From: Acholoe squamosa | Lineage: Eukaryota > Annelida > Polychaeta > Phyllodocida > Polynoidae | DNA length: 64,000 nt | Assembly: GCA_949317995.1 (NCBI GenBank) | Contig: OX439042.1 | Coordinates: 14,487,174 to 14,551,173 of the forward strand | Reading direction: 5' to 3' | Shown here: positions 58,399 through 64,000 of the stretch, one piece after another | Position numbering within the stretch: position 1 is the first letter of the stretch | How the letters are laid out: every line of letters starts with the position of its first letter | The notes under the pieces: generated by a model | What the model was told of the DNA's origin: nothing | The model's database searches: none | What the model saw: the letters and a program-made list of their open reading frames with translations, nothing else | Program-made: the position numbers and the translations under genes

Positions 58399-58498
58399 GT
58401 GCTTGGAGCTGTGGAGCGTTCGATGCGACATCCTTACTGGCTGTTCCTGAAAAAGTAAATGGATTTAGCTCACCAAACTACCCAAGGCCCTACCCATA
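58399..58498 (+). CDS. Exon of a CUB-domain protein (N-terminal part of the domain)
   Basis: 100-bp exon between TTTTCATTGACAG and GTAAGTATG, both strong splice signals. It starts in phase 1 and ends in phase 2. The translation includes SCGAFDATS, then NGFSSPNYPRPYP, the signature of the first strands of a CUB domain (G-x-x-S-P-N-Y-P-x-x-Y-P), preceded by the usual first cysteine. CUB domains are extracellular beta-sandwich modules of secreted or membrane proteins (proteases, receptors, adhesion proteins); which protein this is cannot be told from one exon. The gene runs on the + strand. The repeated intronic segments upstream do not contain a second copy of this exon. Confidence 0.75.
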
Positions 58499-58858
58499 GT
58501 AAGTATGATGTCTCTGAACCTTTACAGACTGATAATGTAGTAATGTGTCATGCTAATTGGTCATCATGATGCATAACTCATCATGATTGCAGCCTTATTG
58601 GCAAGTAACTCCCCCCCCCCAGAGCTACAATCCCAGCAACCCTATGATGTTGAAGCACATACCTAAGGATTGTCATGATTGATCAATAAGACTGCCCAAC
58701 ACTTCATTGATGAACCATTGATGATGCAATGGGCATGAAGCATTGATACAGTAAGAGGATGAAAGTAATAAGGGACAGTCCTATAGGACTTCATATAGCC
58801 TTAAATGAAGACACATGTCACCCCTCCCTTCCCCCTATTTATCCCCCTATTATTACAG

Positions 58859-58990
58859 TTTTATCCACTGTCCACGTCATTCCATGGCAAATTACACATT
58901 ATTGCTCCGTGTCCATGCCACCAGTATCAAGTTTGCAATAATGTCTATTGCCATGTACCAAAGGTCTATTCAGCATAGCTCCAACTCATT
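58859..58990 (+). CDS. Possible next exon of the CUB gene
   Basis: After CCCCTATTATTACAG an open frame begins in phase 2, exactly the phase in which the previous exon ends (TA + T gives Tyr). It carries FIHCPRHSMANYTLLLRVHA, where a CUB domain would have its second cysteine and the following strands; the expected Trp after that cysteine is missing. The frame stays open to a stop at 59055. No strong donor is visible, so the end given is arbitrary. It could also be a decayed exon or a chance frame. Confidence 0.35.
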
Positions 58991-61067
58991 ACTTCGGTCA
59001 AGTGTACAGCGTGGTTATTGCCAGGATGGTTTTACATCAATTACTACAAATAATTAATACAAATATGCACATCATATCAAAATGTGATACAAAAGAAACG
59101 CCTGGGCCTCCTGCAGCATACATAGATAGAACTAAACGACCGTGGTGTACGAGGTGGCCGATCCACCACGAGGGGTGGATCGGCCACCGAGGACACCAGG
59201 GGAGTTTAGTTCTATATTTATTTTATGTTTTTAGGGGGTTTAAATAAGGAGAAATTATCAAAATCTGGTACTGTAGTTGCCCGTATGAGCGCCGGTCTGC
59301 CATTTTGAATGTTTACATGCACCCAGAATGAGGCTGCAGTGGTGGATCGGCCGCTGTGGTGGATCGGCACACATTACGCCACTGGGGGTGTGCGGATCGG
59401 CCCTGCAATGCTATCTCTATGGGAAGATGTTATTCACATAAAATAAATAAAGCAGACCATTGCTAAACCATGAAACACTTCCCAAAACAATTTATACACA
59501 ACACAGTAAGGTGGAATAACAGCCTGGTGCACACAATAAGACAATAAGCGCCCTCTCCCGGCTCTCCTTACAGCGTGACCTCATCTCTAGCAGCAATAAG
59601 ATGTAGATTGGTACAGTCCCTCATGTACATGTACAAAATGGCGGCTGTCGGCTTACATTACCCAGCTCACTGAGCGCATACAAGGTAATAGCCTGCCCTG
59701 CTGCACACTGAGTACTATAGCCTATGGCCTACTGCAGGGCATTTCTTGACATGCTGCGACAGAACCCTCCCATAATTGTTGCCTACTTGCATTGACCATA
59801 CATACATGAGGTGGAAGTAAAATGAGGTCCATGGGGGTATGACCAAATGACCTGGAGGTCCTCGGGCAGTGGTCCTACAGCTCAACTCTGTCACATAGGG
59901 AGTGTTCAGTGTTCGGCGATCGTTTCCTGTGTCCTATTTGGCTGTAAAATTGAAAATCTAGCACTATTTCTATGAATGGTATTGAATAAAGCACTCTTCT
60001 ACATGATCTGGCAGATCACCTTCCCAGTGTCTCATTGATATGGGGCTCTATAGGATTAGACTGTAAGGCTCCACACTGTTATGGTAGAATTGGAGGCCAT
60101 ATGACTGGCCTTTAGGATTGGATAACACAAGGTTTACATTTATCTACAAGTGCTACAATAGGAATAACTTTAAACCTCTGCCTATTTAACAGACTGCCAC
60201 CAAGTTAAGATGTTCCCTATTAATATACATGTAATTGCAATGTGAGGCAGGGCAGCCTCTATTCACCTGCCAGAATGTTCTCTATAAAGGCAGCTTATTG
60301 TAAAGTCTTCTCGATGCTGCGATTAAGCTGGCAGCAAGGCAGAGAATCCAACCTCAGCCAGAATGAATTGCCATCAATTAATTACAGCCGCTGTACAATA
60401 TAACAAAGGATAAGATCTGTTGCTAATTGTTGATTGATTGATTGAGTTTCTTTTATTTATACTGAATAAGGAGTAGGCATATAAAAACTGCCTGTTTTTG
60501 GATCTTTTCCGAAAGTTTATATACCGATGATCCGATAATAACCATAATTCTTGATAATATATAACACATAGTAATAGTAATAATAGTTATAATGATAATA
60601 ATCATATTCTGAGATCTGGCTTAGGGCCATGACTTAACCTAATAGAGATAGGTTAGAGGTGTTTAGTAGCAGGTTCCAAATAAATGGTTCCAATATGCAC
60701 AAATCATTCTCAAGGTATGGCATTTACCTCTCGAATTTCCATTTTCAATGGGAGCAAGCTCCCTTAGGTGGGCTGGAGGTGTTGCCTGTGTGGCCCGTTG
60801 GTATTGTCCAATTTGGAATTTATTAAGACAGCTGGATATAAGTTAACTGCTGAGCATCTCATTTCCTTTCTGCTGAGCATCTCTGAACAAAAGATCTCTG
60901 AGAATGCTTAATCAGGTTAGCCATTGAAATTATTGCTTGGACCACACAACAAACAAAAAGCACAGACGTTTTGGTGATCCTGAACTTAGGAATGGTCTAC
61001 TTTGATTTTTGGTTCTGATGCTTCACTTAAAAGTCCATGTAGGAGATTTTTCTTTAGTATTTAATTT
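58991..61067. other. Non-coding
   Basis: Apart from the hairpin at 59127-59214 and its motif copies to about 59400, no gene or repeat family is recognised. The A/T-rich stretch at 60430-60610 is simple sequence. Confidence 0.5.
59127..59214. repeat. Hairpin with GGTGGATCGGCC arms
   Basis: The outer arm TAGAACTAAAC pairs with GTTTAGTTCTA; the inner arm GGTGGCCGATCCACC pairs perfectly with GGTGGATCGGCCACC around ACGAGG. The core word GGTGGATCGGC occurs again at about 59341 and 59359, with GCGGATCGGCC at about 59391. Confidence 0.85.
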
Positions 61068-61537
61068 TAGGCTGGGGGCTGATAGGGCCCACCATACACC
61101 CCCCACATCCCAATGCGACGGGTATTTTTTCGATCCTTTCAAGATTCAAGATGTTAACATTGATTATCTTGGGATGCACTACCGGTTTTGGCTCATTATC
61201 CACGGGCGGGTTCAGACCACTTTTGGGTCAATTTTGGTAATGAAAAGCTGATTATGTCTTCTTTCCACCAAGACCAATAGCTTCAGGATCCAGACATAGT
61301 AAGATAGTCTTAGAGCTTGGCGATTGAGCATACCCCTTGAATAACATGGTACCAAAATTGACCCAAAAGTGGTCTGAACCCGCCCATGGATAATAAGCCA
61401 AAACTGGTAGTGCATCCCAAGTTAATCAATGTTAACATCTTGAATCTTGTTCAGGGGACCCTAAGGATAAAAAAAAAATACCCGTTGCGTTGGGATGTGG
61501 GGAGGGTGCATGGTGGGCGCTATCAGCCCCCGGCCTA
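61068..61537. mobile_element. Fold-back element, about 470 bp, with long inverted arms
   Basis: Left arm 61068-61239 and right arm 61350-61537 are inverse copies (starting TAGGCTGGGGGCTGATAG and ending CTATCAGCCCCCGGCCTA) around a 110-bp loop. The arms differ by scattered changes and a small insertion (about 61450-61480). No protein is encoded; each arm shows short open frames only. The A/T-rich flanks prevent a clear target duplication. Confidence 0.85.
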
Positions 61538-62062
61538 TTTATTTTTCACTAAGACATAGGTAATGATACTTTTATACAATTGTATTTATATAAGTGTTTC
61601 TATGGTGAGCCCTGTTTTGTTAAGCCTGTCTCACACGAATGAATGAAAAGCTGGCGTTATTGTGCATTCAAATCTTAAATCCGATTCAAACCAGCCCCAT
61701 TTCTTTTTCATTCGGCCTTGGTGGAAACACGGCATTTCTTTGACTGCATTTCATGTTTGTCCTTCAATGGAGTTAAATTTATTTACAGTGCTTACCCATA
61801 AATCACTGCAAAGGCAACTTCCTGTCACGTGATCTGACGATAAAGACTTTACTTATCAGGTGCACCAGAACAAGGGGGAGAAAAGAAATGAGATTAAATC
61901 TGAGTTTTCTAAGGGGGATGTACCTAAAATGGATGTAAATTTGTAGTTCTGTTTGTATCAGCCAGAACCTTGGGATGTTGTTTCTAACAAGACGGGAGTA
62001 CTGACATAACGGTTTCAGAACTTTGTATGAAAGTAATGCCACACTTTCAATTCGGTGACCAG
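61538..62062. other. Non-coding
   Basis: No gene, RNA or repeat recognised. Confidence 0.45.
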
Positions 62063-62745
62063 GGGCCTGTTGCTCCAATAGTAACTAGTGGTTACTGCAT
62101 TGATTGTGTTTCTGTGAGTATGAAAAAGTTGCAAGTAGGCTATTTGCCAATTTCCATTTTTCATACTTGCAAACTGAGTTCCCCTACTAGCAAGTGTGTA
62201 CTTGCAGAAAATATGACTTGAAAAAAAGTCCAATATTCTGATTAAAAGTTACAAAAAAAATGTATAATTGACTAAGCCAGTCACTCTATACCCTTTGATA
62301 TCAATAATATTACATTAATTGACAATTAAATAACATGCATGTATACCCTGTTGTTATGGATATAAACAAATTTAGAACACCAAAGTTTTTGTCCTAGAAT
62401 TTTCTGCAAGTATGCCCCACTTGCTAGTACAAAACTTGCAGTATGCTGAAAGTTGCTAGTACAGTGCTAATAGCCCGATTAAAATCATCAACTCATACTA
62501 CTACTAATATGAATGATGGACTTGCATTACAGAAACTTTGTGCCCTACTCACATCTTTGCAAATTGTTGGTGATTACCCCTGTTATTACTCACTATACTC
62601 TGTCTCTAACGTCATTGTTGCATTAGCGCAAGTTTGCATACTTGCGTTAATGCAAGTATGACAAAAAGTTACAAGTATGCTCAGAGAAACAGTCTTAAAA
62701 GGTAATCACCTGGGGCCTGTTGCTCCAATACTTACTAGTATGGAC
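62063..62745. repeat. Motif-dense repeat bounded by GGGGCCTGTTGCTCCAATA
   Basis: The direct repeat GGGGCCTGTTGCTCCAATA stands at 62063 and again at about 62713, each followed by an ACTAGT-type word. Between them the words ACTTGCA, GCAAGTATG, ACTTGCTAGTAC and CATACTTGCG occur about ten times in both orientations. It may be a MITE-like element or a cluster of binding sites; no protein is encoded. Confidence 0.5.
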
Positions 62746-62914
62746 TTGTGACAACGTAAATAAATTGGAAATTATCCATCACCAGGTGATGTCAGATCTG
62801 CTGGCGTGACCCCTGACTGTGAGGGTGTAATCTCTATAATTCATTGCTATCAATTAAACAAAATCGGCCCCTCATTGAAGCAACATTAATGGGACATAAG
62901 ATATACCTGTTGTC

Positions 62915-63131
62915 ATGGCAGGCTTACTCATTGTCATGGCAAGCCTACTCGTTGTCATGGAAAGCCTACCTATTTGGATGACAAACCCACCCATAGTGAT
63001 GGCAAGCTTACTTGTTGTGATGGTAAGCCTACTCGTTTTGATGGCAAGCCTACTCTTTGTGATGGCAAGACTATTCGTGATGGCAAGACTACTGAATGTG
63101 ATGGCAAGCCTACTGAATGTGATGGCAAGAA
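62915..63131. repeat. 21-bp minisatellite
   Basis: About ten units of the type GATGGCAAGCCTACTCGTTG + T, with drift. Because the period is a multiple of three, several frames in both directions remain open; that is not evidence for a protein. Confidence 0.9.
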
Positions 63132-64000
63132 CTTTATTACAGGGTTTGGTAGTGCAGTCATAGCAGTATAAATACCAGTAACCGCTAAGATAGGGTTGTA
63201 ATGGCACGAGCGGGGCATTTTAGAGTGATGGCAATTAATTATCATTTTGAATGTCAATCAGCCCCCCCCCCCCCCGTATGATTTGAAGGGTGGCAGTCGG
63301 CCGTAGCCTATTAAGAAAAACCATCCCCTCCCGGAACAATTTGAGGCCTGATTTTAATAATAATTTCTATCTTGGGATGAACGCACAGTCGGGTACATTT
63401 TTAGAGTTTATGTGCTTTTTTATATCCCTTCCCTCTGAATCATTAATTAATTTCATTGTGAAGCCTTTTAAGCTCAACATGTCCATGGTTTATGGAAATT
63501 AAATCCCCTTTTTGTAAACGGCCACTGTACAGTTAAGCCTGCCCACTAGATGGCTCCCCTGTGACACAGAAATAACCCCTCCCTTCCCTTTACTGCCCCA
63601 GAGTGAATACATAGATCAACCTGCCTCTATGCAATATTTTGTAAAGCAGGCTCTGTAGTCACATAACATAATGTGTGTTTTGCATGTGGTTGTGCCATTA
63701 GTGATTATGTGAAATATCTAGAGTAGTACATAAGTAAGGTAACCACACCATCGTGGTTTATCTGGTCTGGTGATTTCTTAGATTATTACAATTTCCTGGT
63801 TTCGTTTTATCAGTATCCCCATGCTGTTATGGAATTTCCATGTTGCTGATACCACACTAAAAACCTTTATGGTGATCACACTGGTGCAGTGCTCTAAGGT
63901 CTATATAGTGACTACCACATATGCCCCATGAGTGGCATATTTCTGTCACCAATCATATAGTTTAGAGGGACTGTACCTTCGCACAGATGCAGATCTATAC
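63132..64000. other. Non-coding
   Basis: Poly-C run at 63262-63274. Nothing else recognised to the end of the window. Confidence 0.5.

Noticed and set aside
62872-63257. Overlapping open frames on both strands
   Set aside because: Artefact of the 21-bp minisatellite, whose period is a multiple of three.

Overview
The window looks like animal nuclear DNA, probably from an invertebrate. It is A+T-rich and intron/intergenic-like, full of tRNA-derived SINEs, MITE-like and fold-back repeats and minisatellites. It carries one exon with a recognisable CUB-domain signature and an env-bearing Ty3/gypsy (Metaviridae) retroelement. I see no prokaryotic operon, rRNA, CRISPR array or credible cellular tRNA gene. 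I cannot name the species.

The centrepiece (16616-31429, + strand) is a full-length, apparently intact LTR retroelement of about 14.8 kb. It has two 1350-bp LTRs, a CAAG target duplication, a leader built of a 20-bp minisatellite, gag (18524-20179), pol in the -1 frame (20176-24933) and an F-type envelope gene (25765-28389). A 41-bp minisatellite and a polypurine tract precede the 3' LTR. A heptamer and 11-bp stem-loop at the gag/pol junction look like a -1 frameshift signal. Gag has no CCHC knuckle but a long Ser/Asn/Gly/Tyr/Arg-rich tail; Env has an extra membrane segment and a C-terminal domain. The element sits inside one arm of an older inverted-repeat element, and the other arm (16092-16165) preserves the empty target.

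Both flanks (about 1-16090 and 31449-57470) are a mosaic of diverged copies of the same multi-kilobase segments. 35060-45650 is collinear with about 2700-15500, and 51500-57470 with about 43850-51490. Younger insertions can be recognised because a paralogous segment lacks them: a TIR element with a CTG duplication (10851-11933), two fold-back elements carrying head-to-head tRNA-like modules (8557-9430, 44490-45336), and a solo LTR with a CTAT duplication (49003-49418). Others are a MITE (7048-7933), a terminal-repeat element (13123-13984) and a broken minus-strand retroelement remnant (33553-34906).

The only cellular gene I can argue for lies on the + strand. It comprises a candidate Cys-rich exon (48477-48597), a CUB-type exon (58399-58498) and a possible following exon (from 58859), with compatible splice phases (1/1, then 2/2). 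The rest, to 64000, is non-coding with fold-backs (59127-59214, 61068-61537), a motif-dense repeat (62063-62745) and a 21-bp minisatellite (62915-63131).
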